Shown here piece by piece: positions 53,132 through 62,447 of a DNA stretch of 64,000 nucleotides (position 1 is its first letter; every line of letters starts with the position of its first letter). This DNA comes from Oscillospiraceae bacterium. Its GTDB lineage: Bacteria; Bacillota; Clostridia; Oscillospirales; Oscillospiraceae. The notes under the pieces are model-generated. The model was not told the DNA's origin. It worked only from the letters and a program-made list of their open reading frames with translations, and did no database searches. The position numbers were made by a program, and so were the translations under genes. The DNA lies in contig SVMC01000006.1 in assembly GCA_015067585.1 (NCBI GenBank), positions 1-64,000 on the forward strand. Reading direction: 5' to 3'.

Positions 53132-53886
53132 ACCGATCCCTCCTTCTGAAGCACAAAAACATAGGTACAGTCATCTGATCTTGCTTCGTCAAAGCGATAA
53201 CCAAGGTGGTCGAATGCTTTGATCTCTTCCGGCTGCCTGATCTGGTGCTGGGCCATATAGCGCACCATTTCTCCCCTTGCCATTTTGCACATGGTTCCTT
53301 TTTCGATCACCTTACCGTCCTTTTCTTCACCAAACACGCAGGTAATAAAGCGAACGGAAGATGGTAAATGCTTTGAAACACAGAGACTATATTCTTTGGA
53401 TGCTAAATTTATAATGCAATCTGTCTGTGCAGCAAGGTAATTTGCAAGACTGTTGCCCCAGTAGGCATAGAGATCCTTCGTCTGCCCTATTTGCAGCTTC
53501 GCCTGCATCTCAAGTCGATAGGGCGTCACCCCATCAAAGGGGCGCAAAATGCCGTAAAACCCGGATAAAATGCGAAGATGCTCCTGTACATAGTCGTATT
53601 CCCTGTCCGTAAATACACCGGGTGCCATATACTGATACTGGATTCCCTCATAGGATAGAATTGCCGGTGTCAGGCGGGTATGTAAGTCCATATGCGCAAG
53701 CCGCTGCACATTCAAAGCCGCAATCTGATCGTTGCATTTCCAGAGCTTTTTCAGCTCCTCATATGACATGGCTTGCAATTTCTCACACAATTCCTGTGTG
53801 TTTGATAGAAATACAGGAAGATCACGGTACGGCATGGTATCCGTGTCTAAGCGCATTTTCTTCGCCGGAGAAATGATGATCCTCAT
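53128..53886 (-). CDS. yaaA: Peroxide stress protein YaaA-like
   Basis: 252 residues of the YaaA/DUF328 family, recognised from the N-terminus MRIIISPAKKMR and the SGFYGILRPFDGVTPYRLEM block. In E. coli YaaA lowers free iron and limits damage during peroxide stress. It is overlapped by nnrE downstream and by the TfoX-like gene upstream (four bases each). Confidence 0.9.
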   Translation of the reverse strand: MRIIISPAKKMRLDTDTMPYRDLPVFLSNTQELCEKLQAMSYEELKKLWKCNDQIAALNVQRLAHMDLHTRLTPAILSYEGIQYQYMAPGVFTDREYDYVQEHLRILSGFYGILRPFDGVTPYRLEMQAKLQIGQTKDLYAYWGNSLANYLAAQTDCIINLASKEYSLCVSKHLPSSVRFITCVFGEEKDGKVIEKGTMCKMARGEMVRYMAQHQIRQPEEIKAFDHLGYRFDEARSDDCTYVFVLQKEGSV

Positions 53887-54206
53887 GTTTTCTTTTCCTT
53901 TTTCTTAGGTTCGGGCAGTTCCGGGTACATAGCCTCGAATAAATCTTTCAAAAACATCCTGTCGTCTACATCCTCGATCAGGAGCATATCCTTTGCACCA
54001 TCATATGGTGGCTCCCGTCCGGCATTTGGCAGTTTATGCTCTGTAATGGGAAGGATCTTTACCAAAAGTCGGTCATCGCATAAATAAGCGGCGATCTTTC
54101 CATGATGATAGATGATATATTCTCCCATCATTTTCCGGGATGTAATGCCATCAATGAGAGAAAGCTGATCGAGGATAAAAGCAAGATACTCCTTGCTTGT
54201 TGCCAT
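53883..54206 (-). CDS. TfoX/Sxy N-terminal domain protein
   Basis: 107 residues with the TfoX_N pattern: ITSRKMMGEYIIYHHGKI, then a beta-sheet and a final helix with DLFEAMYPELPEPKKK. Only the N-terminal domain is present, so it is not a complete competence regulator. Small TfoX_N proteins are common in Clostridia and their role is unknown. Translation appears coupled to the rhodanese gene and yaaA. Confidence 0.8.
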   Translation of the reverse strand: MATSKEYLAFILDQLSLIDGITSRKMMGEYIIYHHGKIAAYLCDDRLLVKILPITEHKLPNAGREPPYDGAKDMLLIEDVDDRMFLKDLFEAMYPELPEPKKKEKKT

Positions 54207-54613
54207 TACTGTTCCACCTCATAGGGCCAGGTACTGATGCCGCCGAATTCATAAATATTGGTGTAACCGATCTCAACAAGGGCCTGAGAAGCTACCTTGC
54301 TGCGGTTACCGCTGCGGCAGTATACCAGCACCACAGAATCCTTCTCCGGGATCACTGCGGCTGCGCTTTCTTCCGTGATCGTCCCAACAGGCAGCAAAGC
54401 GGCGCCGGGAATGTGGCCGCCATCAAATTCATCCTGCTCCCGCACATCCAGAATAATCACATCGGAATCATCCATCATTTCTTTGGCCTCTTCCTGCGTG
54501 ATCTGCTGATATGTGTTTTCTGCGGGTGCGGATTCATTCGCAGATTGTTCAGGCTGACCGCAGCCGGTCAATGCCAGCAGCAGGGCCAGAACAAAAAATA
54601 TGACTCTCTTCAT
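54206..54613 (-). CDS. Rhodanese-like lipoprotein
   Basis: 135 residues. A signal peptide ends in lipobox LALTGC (Cys18). A linker of about 20 residues is followed by a single rhodanese domain: VIILDVREQDEFDGGHIPGA, then the active-site loop YCRSGNRS with its sulfur-carrying cysteine. It is located outside the membrane, so it would handle sulfane sulfur or thiols there. It sits between the TfoX-like gene and bcp. Confidence 0.9.
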   Translation of the reverse strand: MKRVIFFVLALLLALTGCGQPEQSANESAPAENTYQQITQEEAKEMMDDSDVIILDVREQDEFDGGHIPGAALLPVGTITEESAAAVIPEKDSVVLVYCRSGNRSKVASQALVEIGYTNIYEFGGISTWPYEVEQ

Positions 54614-54616
54614 TTC

Positions 54617-55078
54617 TCATTCCTCCGTGAGATAGCTGAGAATTTCAGCCGCATTGGTATCAGGCTTCACCTTGGGCATGACCTTTTCGATATTGCCCGC
54701 TTCGTCAATGATAAAGGTGCTTCGCACCACTCCCATGCTGACCTTGCCGTAAAGCTTCTTTTCCTGCCAGACGCCGTAGGCCTGAATGGCTTGCAGCTCC
54801 GGGTCAGACAGAAGAATAAAGGGCAAGTCATATTTCTGGGCGAACTTCAAATGGGAAGCGACGCTGTCTTTACTGATACCGATGACAACGATATCCTCAG
54901 CTTTGAAGCGGTCATAGCTTGTGGCAAAGGCACAAGCCTGACGGGTGCAGCCGGGGGTGTTATCTCTGGGATAGAAGTATAAGATGACCTTTTTCCCTAC
55001 AAAATCTGACAGGCTGACCTGCGCTCCATTTTGATCAAACAGTGTAAAATCCGGTGCTTTCATTCCGATTTCCAGCAT
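54617..55078 (-). CDS. bcp: Thioredoxin-dependent peroxiredoxin Bcp
   Basis: 153 residues, 1-Cys/2-Cys peroxiredoxin Q type. The peroxidatic Cys is in PRDNTPGCTRQACAFA; the usual resolving cysteine five residues later is present in this motif. It reduces hydrogen and organic peroxides using thioredoxin. Three bases separate it from the rhodanese gene. Confidence 0.95.
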   Translation of the reverse strand: MLEIGMKAPDFTLFDQNGAQVSLSDFVGKKVILYFYPRDNTPGCTRQACAFATSYDRFKAEDIVVIGISKDSVASHLKFAQKYDLPFILLSDPELQAIQAYGVWQEKKLYGKVSMGVVRSTFIIDEAGNIEKVMPKVKPDTNAAEILSYLTEE

Positions 55079-55098
55079 AAATCATTCTCCTTTCTTTG

Positions 55099-55500
55099 TT
55101 ATAGAATTCCTTGTTGGATTCTGTTCTTCAGGTCCAGTATTTTTTCTTCGATCCGTCTCATCGTCTGTAAGAATGCCTCGTCAGGCTTCCCGCTGGGATC
55201 ATCCAGACCCCAATCCTCCCTGTGCTGACAGGTCAAAAACGGACAATGAACATTGCAGCCCATGGTGACCACGATATCGATTTTGGGAAGCTCTGATATG
55301 AGCTTGCTGTACTGGCTCTTTTCCATATCGATGCCGTGAACCTGCTTCATCAGCCGGACCGCATCTTGATTGATTTGCGGCTTCACCTCCGTACCGGCAG
55401 AGAAGCTTTCAAACACATCGGAGGCTAACTTTTTACCTAAGGCTTCCGCCATCTGGCTGCGGCAGGAATTATGGACACAGATAAACGCAACTCGTTTCAT
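55099..55500 (-). CDS. arsC: Arsenate reductase ArsC, low-molecular-weight phosphatase type
   Basis: 133 residues. The P-loop FICVHNSCRSQMAEA contains the nucleophile cysteine, and further cysteines in VTMGCNVHCPFLTCQH match the thioredoxin-coupled family of S. aureus pI258. It reduces arsenate to arsenite. No arsR, arsB or acr3 gene is adjacent, so it may act in general phosphatase or redox roles. It lies in the redox-flavoured gene series. Confidence 0.88.
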   Translation of the reverse strand: MKRVAFICVHNSCRSQMAEALGKKLASDVFESFSAGTEVKPQINQDAVRLMKQVHGIDMEKSQYSKLISELPKIDIVVTMGCNVHCPFLTCQHREDWGLDDPSGKPDEAFLQTMRRIEEKILDLKNRIQQGIL

Positions 55501-55521
55501 AGGCGATCTCCGTTCATTCGA

Positions 55522-56229
55522 TCAAAGCTCATAGCTCCAGCCATTGTCACCGTGGTAGATCATGAGCCTTGTCTGTCCGCCATCGATGCAGATGTTCTCG
55601 CCGGTGATAAAGCCTGCTTTCTCAGAGCAGAGGAACAGGGCCATATTTGCAATATCCAAAGGATTTCCCACCCGTCCGGCAGGCTGCTGGGCAGCATCCG
55701 GGCCTTCATACACGGTGTAAGCCGTATCGATCCAGCCGGGAGAAATGGAGTTTACCCGCACTTTTCCGGAAAGGCTGACCGCCAAGGCATGGGTCAGGGC
55801 CGCAATGCCGCCCTTTGCGGCAGTATAGCTCTCGGTAAAAGGCTGGCTCATGCGGTCACGGCTGGAGGAAATGTTGATAATGGCAGCGCCCGGGGCAAAA
55901 TGGGGCGCAAAAAGCTTCGTCAGATAGAAGGGTGCGGAAACACCCACCCGAAGGGCATAGTTGAATTCGTCCCAAGTGCATTCATGCAGACCATGCATGG
56001 GCGGCAGGGCATTATTGATGAGATAATCCACATGACCGTAGTCCGAGATCACCTTTTCCGCAAATGCCTTTAGAGTATCTTCACAGGCGATATCCCCCTG
56101 AAAATAGGAGTTTTCCTTCAGATCGATGATGCAGACCTTTGCGCCTGCTTTTTCAAATTCCTCCGCGATGCATTTGCCGATTCCGCTGGCACCGCCGGTG
56201 ATGACGGCAACTTTATTTAGAAATTCCAT
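55522..56229 (-). CDS. Short-chain dehydrogenase/reductase
   Basis: 235 residues with the classical SDR features: cofactor loop TGGASGIGK, NNA motif at VDYLINNALPP, catalytic YTAAK with its Tyr-x-x-x-Lys, and ISPGWIDT after it. The acidic residue at the end of strand 2 (IIDLK) suggests NAD preference. The substrate is unknown. The upstream mutT gene ends one base before its start. Confidence 0.88.
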   Translation of the reverse strand: MEFLNKVAVITGGASGIGKCIAEEFEKAGAKVCIIDLKENSYFQGDIACEDTLKAFAEKVISDYGHVDYLINNALPPMHGLHECTWDEFNYALRVGVSAPFYLTKLFAPHFAPGAAIINISSSRDRMSQPFTESYTAAKGGIAALTHALAVSLSGKVRVNSISPGWIDTAYTVYEGPDAAQQPAGRVGNPLDIANMALFLCSEKAGFITGENICIDGGQTRLMIYHGDNGWSYEL

Positions 56230-56619
56230 TTATATTCTCCCTTCCAATTGCTTTAGCAGAGCGCGATCTGCAGGGCATAGATCCAATGCGCCTGCCTCCC
56301 CTGCTGTGACCCATGCCAGCTCGCTGTGTTCCAACAGCCGGGGTTCTCCTTCTATAAGATTGGTTTTGATCAATGACAGCCGGATCGAAAGCTCAGGATA
56401 ATCATGCTCTACCCCGGCCAGTTCTTCCTTTGCAAAAACCTGAATACCCAACTCCTCCCACAGCTCCCGCTCGATGGCCTGCTGCTTCGTTTCGCCGGAT
56501 TCGACCTTGCCGCCGGGAAATTCCCATTGCCCGCCCCGCGCCTTATGCATGGGCCGACGGCAGAGCAAAAAACGACCATTTTGAACAAGGCAAGCCGCAA
56601 CTACTTCAAGATGCTTCAT
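56230..56619 (-). CDS. MutT-like NUDIX hydrolase
   Basis: 129 residues from ATG 56619 (AAAGGA nine bases ahead); the frame opens at 56637. The Nudix box GGKVESGETKQQAIERELWEE is close to that of 8-oxo-dGTP diphosphatase, and the N-terminus (VVAACLVQNGRFLLCRRP) fits. It would sanitise oxidised nucleotides, matching the redox theme of the genes that follow it. Confidence 0.88.
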   Translation of the reverse strand: MKHLEVVAACLVQNGRFLLCRRPMHKARGGQWEFPGGKVESGETKQQAIERELWEELGIQVFAKEELAGVEHDYPELSIRLSLIKTNLIEGEPRLLEHSELAWVTAGEAGALDLCPADRALLKQLEGRI

Positions 56620-56679
56620 CGTTTCAATTCCTTTCATCTTCTCCCGAAATTATACCACAGTTTTAACTGCATTTCTACC

Positions 56680-56720
56680 AAAAGAGGCCCGCCGCAAAAT
56701 CAAAGTTTTGCAGTGGGCCT
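56680..56720 (-). terminator. Terminator between the hypothetical gene and mutT
   Basis: On the minus strand AGGCCCACTGCAAAAC pairs with ATTTTGCGGCGGGCCT (one G.U) followed by CTTTT. It separates the upstream genes from the mutT-led operon. Confidence 0.82.
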
Positions 56721-56733
56721 TTCATCATAGTAT

Positions 56734-57150
56734 TTATCGTTTGATTCGATGCGAGATATGCGTAAAGAAATCAAGAACTACGGTTATATCATGATCATAG
56801 ATGTCCGTAAAAAAGTAAAACTGATCTGCCATTCCAAATACCCGGTTAATCCCGCGCAGACAACCACAGCAGTCAAAGGAGTAGCGCACACTAATTCGGT
56901 CTATATGGCGTTCAATTCTAATATCAAGCTCAAATTGTTCTGAAATCTTAATAGCCGCATGAATGAACTCCTTACTGGTTCTGACTCTTTCCGGAATGAG
57001 TGTATAAACTGTGTTTGCTTGAATACTTTCTATTAGCTCTGCAAAACTTTTGTACTCCAATGTATCGGTATCATTCGGTTCTATCTGCTCATTTAACAGA
57101 CTTAGATCGTCATGAGGGTATTTCTTTTCATAGATTATTTCCACTTTCAT
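56734..57150 (-). CDS. Hypothetical protein
   Basis: 138 residues, no family recognised. The N-terminus starts MKVEIIYEKKYPHDDL. It is predominantly charged and mixed alpha/beta, with a vicinal cysteine pair in SFDCCGCLRG. No signal peptide or membrane segment is visible. It begins four bases after the SLOG-family gene, so the two are likely co-transcribed. The base composition is AT-rich compared with surrounding genes. Confidence 0.55.
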   Translation of the reverse strand: MKVEIIYEKKYPHDDLSLLNEQIEPNDTDTLEYKSFAELIESIQANTVYTLIPERVRTSKEFIHAAIKISEQFELDIRIERHIDRISVRYSFDCCGCLRGINRVFGMADQFYFFTDIYDHDITVVLDFFTHISHRIKR

Positions 57151-57154
57151 ATGC

Positions 57155-57643
57155 TCATCCCTCTATGCAGATAATTGGAATCCCGTTTTTTGCAGCATAA
57201 TCAATTGTATTTTTTGTTCCGCCCTTTTTCCCGTTGTATACGGCAATGATACTCGCAGCATGGTCAACCATCCATCGATTCCTGATTTGGAAACAGGCTC
57301 GACTATAGCTATTGCAAATATATTGTACAGAATCAGCAGAAGCCAGAATTTCCCGATATTGTCTCTGCCATTCCTCTTTCCAACCTGATTCAAAGCCATC
57401 ATAAGGGCATGCACACAGTAGCTTTACATCCTCATTTTCATCCCGCAGCTTTAATACGATTTGTGCTGCCCAAAGATCGACTCCCCGTGCCATACCTGTG
57501 ATAAAGACATTTGGTCCATCACTAACAGCCTGATAGATTTGTTTTTCTAAATCTACTCTGATATCCTGCTCGGTCCGAATCAGCTTTTCCGGACGATGAC
57601 CGGTAAAGCACACCTGCTTAATTCGGTTTTCAAATTCAAGCAT
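57155..57643 (-). CDS. SLOG-family (DUF1273/YpsA-like) protein
   Basis: 162 residues with the signature CFTGHRPEKL at the N-terminus, the Rossmann-like GMARGVDLWAAQ motif, and YNGKKGGTKNTIDYAAKNG near the end. These mark the DUF1273 branch of the SLOG superfamily, which binds nucleotide-derived ligands; YpsA of Bacillus affects cell division. Its specific role here is unknown. Confidence 0.85.
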   Translation of the reverse strand: MLEFENRIKQVCFTGHRPEKLIRTEQDIRVDLEKQIYQAVSDGPNVFITGMARGVDLWAAQIVLKLRDENEDVKLLCACPYDGFESGWKEEWQRQYREILASADSVQYICNSYSRACFQIRNRWMVDHAASIIAVYNGKKGGTKNTIDYAAKNGIPIICIEG

Positions 57644-57768
57644 ACCAATTCCTCCGCATCAAAATCTTCTAATATCACATCCTAACACATATCTATTTTC
57701 ATTTCAAGTTGTAAGTATTCTATTTCTCATTTCGGAAGTAAAATAGTTATAAGTAAGGTGGTGATGCT

Positions 57769-58083
57769 ATGGATACACATGCTCGTCTCCAACAATTATT
57801 GCGGGAGCGCGGATGGACTGAATACAAGCTTTCTAAAGCGTGTGGTTTGGCGCAGTCCACAATTGGCAATATCTTTAGAAGAAATACGATTCCTTCTATT
57901 GCAACACTTGAGACGATCTGCAAGGGATTCGGCATCACGATGTCGCAGTTTTTTGCTGATGCCGATATGGTGGAACTAACCGCAGACACAAAAGAACTGT
58001 TTGATTGCTGGATCTGTCTGACACCAAGTCAAAAAGCAGCTGCCATTCAAATGCTTAAAGCTATGAGCCATGATAATGAGTAA
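57769..58083 (+). CDS. XRE-family transcriptional regulator
   Basis: 104 residues. The helix-turn-helix spans about residues 18-60 (LSKACGLAQSTIGNIFRR). A short C-terminal helical part follows. The start at 57769 has AAGGTGGTGATGCT. It lies between two minus-strand clusters and ends in a strong terminator. The target is unknown; divergence from the SLOG gene suggests it may control that operon or itself. Confidence 0.85.
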   Translation: MDTHARLQQLLRERGWTEYKLSKACGLAQSTIGNIFRRNTIPSIATLETICKGFGITMSQFFADADMVELTADTKELFDCWICLTPSQKAAAIQMLKAMSHDNE

Positions 58084-58086
58084 ACA

Positions 58087-58124
58087 AATCCGGAATCTGC
58101 TGTGCAGATTCCGGACTTTTCTCT
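58087..58124. terminator. Bidirectional terminator between the XRE gene and pyrI
   Basis: TCCGGAATCTGC pairs perfectly with GCAGATTCCGGA around a three-base loop, followed by CTTTTCTC on the plus strand. It serves both convergent genes. Confidence 0.9.
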
Positions 58125-58552
58125 TATTTAATAATGCTGGGCGCTACATTTTCGCAGTAGATGCAGCGGTAAACCTTGTTGACGGGGTCGGTGAGGCGGA
58201 ATTCGTGTACCAGTTCCTGCTCGGTGGAGGTGATGCAGCGGGGATTCTTGCAGCGGATGACGCCGCGGATACGCTCGGGAAGGGTCAGGTGTTCCCGCTT
58301 TGCCAGCTTGCCGTCCTGAATGATGTTGACGGTGATGCCGGGATCGATATAGGCCAGAATGTCGAAGTTCAGGTCGATGACCTTGGCCACCTTGATGATG
58401 TCCTTGCTGCCCATCTTTTCGCTTTCCGCATTCTCAATCATGGCAACGGTGCAGTCCAGATTGTGCAACTTCAGGATCTGATAGATCTCCATGCCGCGGC
58501 CTGCGGTGATGTGGTCTAAAACGATGCCATCCTTGATTTGTCCAATGATCAT
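58124..58552 (-). CDS. pyrI: Aspartate carbamoyltransferase regulatory chain PyrI
   Basis: 142 residues. The N-terminal allosteric domain binds nucleotides. The C-terminal zinc domain has the four cysteines in CKNPRC and CIYC that contact PyrB. Its presence implies an allosteric class B ATCase, as in enteric bacteria and some Clostridia but not Bacillus. Last gene of the pyr operon, overlapping pyrB by four bases. Confidence 0.96.
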   Translation of the reverse strand: MIIGQIKDGIVLDHITAGRGMEIYQILKLHNLDCTVAMIENAESEKMGSKDIIKVAKVIDLNFDILAYIDPGITVNIIQDGKLAKREHLTLPERIRGVIRCKNPRCITSTEQELVHEFRLTDPVNKVYRCIYCENVAPSIIK

Positions 58553-59466
58553 ACCGTTACCTCCAGAAGCTTAAGGATCAGCGCCATACGCATGAACTTG
58601 CCGTTCAGCACCTGCTTAAAGTAGCAGGCTCTGGGATCATCGTCCACTGCAACGGAAATTTCATTGACTCTGGGCAGGGGGTGCAGAATGCTGAGATCCG
58701 GCTTGGCATTCTTCAGCTTCTGCGGGGTCAGGATATAGGTGTCCTTCAGACGGACATAGTCTTCTTCGTTGAAGAAGCGCTCACGCTGTACACGGGTCAT
58801 ATAGAGGATGTCCAGCTTGGGCATGGCCCGCTCAAGGCTGCGCTCTTCTTCATAGGGAATGCCCTTGGGATCCAGTACATCGGTCTTGATATAATCAGGA
58901 ATCTGCAGCTCTTCCGGAGAGATGAAGATGAACTTCACACCGGCATAGCGGGACATGGCGCTGACCAGAGAATGGACGGTACGGCCAAACTTCAGGTCGC
59001 CGCAAAGACCAATGGTCAGATTCTCAAAGGTGTTCTTCTCACGGTGAATGGTCAGAAGGTCAGCCAGAGTCTGGGTGGGATGGAAATGACCGCCGTCACC
59101 TGCATTGATGATGGGGACCCAATCCCGGCGGGAGGCCACCAGCGGGGCACCTTCCTTGGGATGGCGCATGGCAATAATATCAGCATAGCAGCTTACGGTG
59201 CGGACCGTATCGCTGACGCTCTCGCCCTTGGCAGCGGAGCTGCTGGAGGCTTCGGAAAAGCCCAGTACCTGACCGCCCAGCTCGTACATGGCAGCTTCAA
59301 AGCTCAGACGGGTACGGGTGGAAGGTTCAAAGAACAATGTTGCCAGCTTTTTGCCGTGGCAGGCTTCGCTGTACTTCCCGGGATCGGCAATGATATCCTC
59401 TGCGATTTCAATGAGAGAATCGATCTCCTGGGTGGACAGCTCCATAATATCGATCAGGTGCTTCAC
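58549..59466 (-). CDS. pyrB: Aspartate carbamoyltransferase catalytic chain PyrB
   Basis: 305 residues. The carbamoyl phosphate loop is [12 protein letters not shown]; the residues of the 80s loop are in SSSAAKGES, and HPLPRVNEI is near the end. It forms carbamoyl aspartate. Overlaps pyrE by four bases and is followed by pyrI. Confidence 0.98.
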   Translation of the reverse strand: MKHLIDIMELSTQEIDSLIEIAEDIIADPGKYSEACHGKKLATLFFEPSTRTRLSFEAAMYELGGQVLGFSEASSSSAAKGESVSDTVRTVSCYADIIAMRHPKEGAPLVASRRDWVPIINAGDGGHFHPTQTLADLLTIHREKNTFENLTIGLCGDLKFGRTVHSLVSAMSRYAGVKFIFISPEELQIPDYIKTDVLDPKGIPYEEERSLERAMPKLDILYMTRVQRERFFNEEDYVRLKDTYILTPQKLKNAKPDLSILHPLPRVNEISVAVDDDPRACYFKQVLNGKFMRMALILKLLEVTV

Positions 59467-60107
59467 GCTTCGCTCCCCTTTCCGATCCAGCTTTCATCAG
59501 AGGGGCAGTTACGGAAAGCGATCAGGCGGGCCACATCCTCAGGACGGATATAACCTTCTTCTGCGGCGGTCTCGGCAACGGTGTCGAAATCCGTCAGGGA
59601 ATGGTTGATGACATCTGCTGCGCTCAGACGGTCAAGGCCCTTCTGCATGCCGTAGGTGAAGATGCTGACGATGCCCAGCACTTCCGCACCGGCTTCGCGA
59701 AGAATGTTGACCACTTCGATGACGCTGCCGCCGGTGGAGATCAGGTCTTCCACCACAACGGTCTTCTGACCCGGCTTCAGGGCGCCTTCAATCTGGTTCT
59801 TTCTGCCGTGATCCTTGGCACCGGAGCGGACATAGCCCATGGGCAGGCCCAGAATATGGCCGGTGATGGCAGCGTGGGCGATACCGGCGGTGCTGGTGCC
59901 CATCAGGATCTCAGCCTCGGGATAATAGGTCTTTACCAGCTCTGCAAGGCCCTGCTCCACATCGTTGCGCACGGCAACATCGGAGAGGGTGAGTCGGTTA
60001 TCACAGTAAACAGGGCTCTTAATGCCGCTGGCCCAGATGAAGGGTTCTTCCGGACGGAAAAAAACGGCACGAATACGAAGAAGGTCTTTTGCAATCAGCT
60101 TTTTCAT
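59463..60107 (-). CDS. pyrE: Orotate phosphoribosyltransferase PyrE
   Basis: 214 residues. The PRPP motif [17 protein letters not shown] is intact, and [17 protein letters not shown] contains the catalytic lysine region. It converts orotate to OMP. Overlaps pyrF by four bases. Confidence 0.97.
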   Translation of the reverse strand: MKKLIAKDLLRIRAVFFRPEEPFIWASGIKSPVYCDNRLTLSDVAVRNDVEQGLAELVKTYYPEAEILMGTSTAGIAHAAITGHILGLPMGYVRSGAKDHGRKNQIEGALKPGQKTVVVEDLISTGGSVIEVVNILREAGAEVLGIVSIFTYGMQKGLDRLSAADVINHSLTDFDTVAETAAEEGYIRPEDVARLIAFRNCPSDESWIGKGSEA

Positions 60108-60814
60108 TCTTGTTCTCCTTTCACGAACTGGGCAACGCAGCGGCGGTATGCTTCCACGGGATCCGCTGCAGCGGTAATGGGACGGCCCACAACGATATAG
60201 TCAGAGCCGTTCATACGGGCGGCATAGGGGGTCATAACTCTCACCTGATCGCCCACAGCGCCGCCTGCAAAGCGGACACCGGGAGTCACGGTCAGGAATT
60301 CGTCACCGCAGACCTCATGCACGCGGGCAGCTTCCAGAGGAGAGCAGACCACGCCGTCGAGGCCGGCGATCTTGGCATTCTTTGCATAGTGCATAACGGT
60401 TTCATCCATGGGACGGTCAATGAGCAGATCCTCATGGAGCTTTTCCTCACTGGTGGAGGTGAGCTGAGTCACGGCGATGAGCAGGGGGCGAGTGCCATCG
60501 GGACGGCGCAGACCTTCCAGACCTGCTTCCATCATGGCGATGGTGCCGCCGGCGTGGAGGTTTACGATGTCCACATTCAGCTTGGACAGAACAGCCATGG
60601 CCTTCTTTACGGTGTTGGGAATATCGTGCAGCTTCAGATCAAGGAAGATCTTATGGCCGCGGCGCTTGATCTCGGTGATGATCTCGGGACCGGCAGCATA
60701 GAACAGCTCCATACCGATTTTCAAAAAAGGCTTTTCTTCCTGGAACAGGTCAAGGAACTTCAGGGTTTCTTCTTTACCCGCAAAATCGCAGGCAATAATC
60801 ACGTCTCTACTCAT
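60104..60814 (-). CDS. pyrF: Orotidine 5'-phosphate decarboxylase PyrF
   Basis: 236 residues, TIM barrel. The catalytic Asp-Lys-Asp set is in IFLDLKLHDIPNTV. It decarboxylates OMP to UMP, the last step of the pathway. Overlaps pyrD by four bases. Confidence 0.97.
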   Translation of the reverse strand: MSRDVIIACDFAGKEETLKFLDLFQEEKPFLKIGMELFYAAGPEIITEIKRRGHKIFLDLKLHDIPNTVKKAMAVLSKLNVDIVNLHAGGTIAMMEAGLEGLRRPDGTRPLLIAVTQLTSTSEEKLHEDLLIDRPMDETVMHYAKNAKIAGLDGVVCSPLEAARVHEVCGDEFLTVTPGVRFAGGAVGDQVRVMTPYAARMNGSDYIVVGRPITAAADPVEAYRRCVAQFVKGEQE

Positions 60815-61725
60815 CTGTGTGCTCCTCCAATCAAATCTTCTAAGTTATTCACATGATATTTTTCCATGGTTTTCGGCAGATCATTGATGATATCCCGGCA
60901 GGCCCAGGGATTCACCAGGTTGGCAGCGCCCACCTCAACGGCAGTGGCACCCGCCAGCATCAGCTCCAGAACATCCTCTGCGGTGCTTACGCCGCCCATA
61001 CCCACAATGGGGATCTTGACCGCTTTGTAGACCTGATATACCATCCGCACTGCCAGAGGCAGGATGGCGCTGCCGGACAGGCCGCCGGTGCCGTTGGCAA
61101 GCAGCGGCTTTTTCTTCTTCAGGTCGATGCGCATACCCAACAGGGTGTTGATGAGGCTCACGCCATCAGCACCTGCGTCCTCACAGGCCTTCGCAATGGC
61201 GGCAATGTCCGTCACATTGGGAGAAAGCTTGATAATGAGCGGCTTATTGGTAACTTTACGAACAGCACTTGTGACTTCCGCCGCCATTTTGGGGTCGGTG
61301 CCGAAGCTCATGCCACCGCCGTGCACGTTGGGGCAGCTGATATTGACTTCCAGCCAGCCAATCTGGGGCAGTTCATCAAATTTCTCGCAAAGGGTCACAT
61401 ATTCATCAATGGCAAAGCCGCTGACATTGGCCATCACAGGCTTATGGAAGCACTGGGACAGCTTCGGAAGCTCTTCGCTGATGACCTTTTCCATGCCGGG
61501 GTTCTGCAGGCCCACGGCATTGAGCATACCGGAAGGGCACTCGGCGATGCGGGGGGTGGGATTGCCGAAGCGGGGCTCCACCGTAGTGCCCTTAAAAGAG
61601 AAGGTGCCGAGGCAGTTGATATCATAAAGCTCCGCGAACTCGTAGCCGAAGCCGAAGGTGCCGCTGGCAGGAATGATGGGGTTGTCCATTTCAATGCCGC
61701 AGAGCGTAACCTTGGTGTTTACCAT
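60811..61725 (-). CDS. pyrD: Dihydroorotate dehydrogenase B catalytic subunit PyrD
   Basis: 304 residues, FMN-binding barrel, class 1B. The catalytic cysteine is in EVNISCPNVHGGG, and the FMN phosphate site is in GMGGVSTAEDVLE. It works with PyrK to reduce NAD. Overlaps pyrK by seven bases. Confidence 0.97.
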   Translation of the reverse strand: MVNTKVTLCGIEMDNPIIPASGTFGFGYEFAELYDINCLGTFSFKGTTVEPRFGNPTPRIAECPSGMLNAVGLQNPGMEKVISEELPKLSQCFHKPVMANVSGFAIDEYVTLCEKFDELPQIGWLEVNISCPNVHGGGMSFGTDPKMAAEVTSAVRKVTNKPLIIKLSPNVTDIAAIAKACEDAGADGVSLINTLLGMRIDLKKKKPLLANGTGGLSGSAILPLAVRMVYQVYKAVKIPIVGMGGVSTAEDVLELMLAGATAVEVGAANLVNPWACRDIINDLPKTMEKYHVNNLEDLIGGAHR

Positions 61726-62447
61726 ATGATTTCCTCCTTTTTCAGCACAGGGCCTTCCTTGCAGATGCGCTTGTTGCCGTATTTCGTCTTGCAGCTGCAG
61801 CCCATGCAGGCGCCGAAGCCGCAGCCCATGCGCTCTTCAAAGCTGAAGGCGCCGGAGGTCTCGGACTTGTCATAGACCGCCTTGAGCATGGGTTCGGGAC
61901 CGCAGGTACATACATAGTCATAGTCCATGGTCATGGCATTGGTGACAAAGCCGGGAACGCCGTAGGAGCCGTCTACCGTGGTGACGGTAACATTGGCACC
62001 GATGGCGGTAAACTCTTTTTCGTAGAAGATCTCATCCTTGGTGTTGAAGCCAAGGATGACGGAAACCTGAGCGCCCCGGGCGATCAGTTCCTTTGCCAGC
62101 AGATACATGGGAGGCACACCCGCACCGCCGCCGATGAGCAGAGGCTTCTCGCCGCACTCGGCAACAGCATAACCGTTGCCAAGACCTACCAGCAGGTCAA
62201 GCTTGTCGCCGGGCTGCAGGGAGGCCATGTACTCGGTGCCGTGACCCACCACCTTGTAGATGAGGGTCAGCTTGCCATCCTCACAGTCGCATACGGAGAT
62301 GGGTCTTCTGAGATAATAGCCGGGCAGGGCGATCTGCACGAACTGCCCCGGTGCGGTATTGCCGGAGGTATCGCCCAGCAGCAGCATTTCATACACGCCG
62401 GGTGCGATCAGTCGGTTATGAGCGATCTCAAAGGTACTTTGTTTCAT
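61719..62447 (-). CDS. pyrK: Dihydroorotate dehydrogenase B electron transfer subunit PyrK
   Basis: 242 residues. A flavin-binding beta-barrel (YLRRPISVCD) and an NAD-binding domain (GGGAGVPPMYLLAKEL) are followed by the [2Fe-2S] cysteines in MGCGFGACMGCSCKT and CKEGP. It passes electrons from PyrD to NAD. Overlaps pyrC by four bases. Confidence 0.97.
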   Translation of the reverse strand: MKQSTFEIAHNRLIAPGVYEMLLLGDTSGNTAPGQFVQIALPGYYLRRPISVCDCEDGKLTLIYKVVGHGTEYMASLQPGDKLDLLVGLGNGYAVAECGEKPLLIGGGAGVPPMYLLAKELIARGAQVSVILGFNTKDEIFYEKEFTAIGANVTVTTVDGSYGVPGFVTNAMTMDYDYVCTCGPEPMLKAVYDKSETSGAFSFEERMGCGFGACMGCSCKTKYGNKRICKEGPVLKKEEIIW

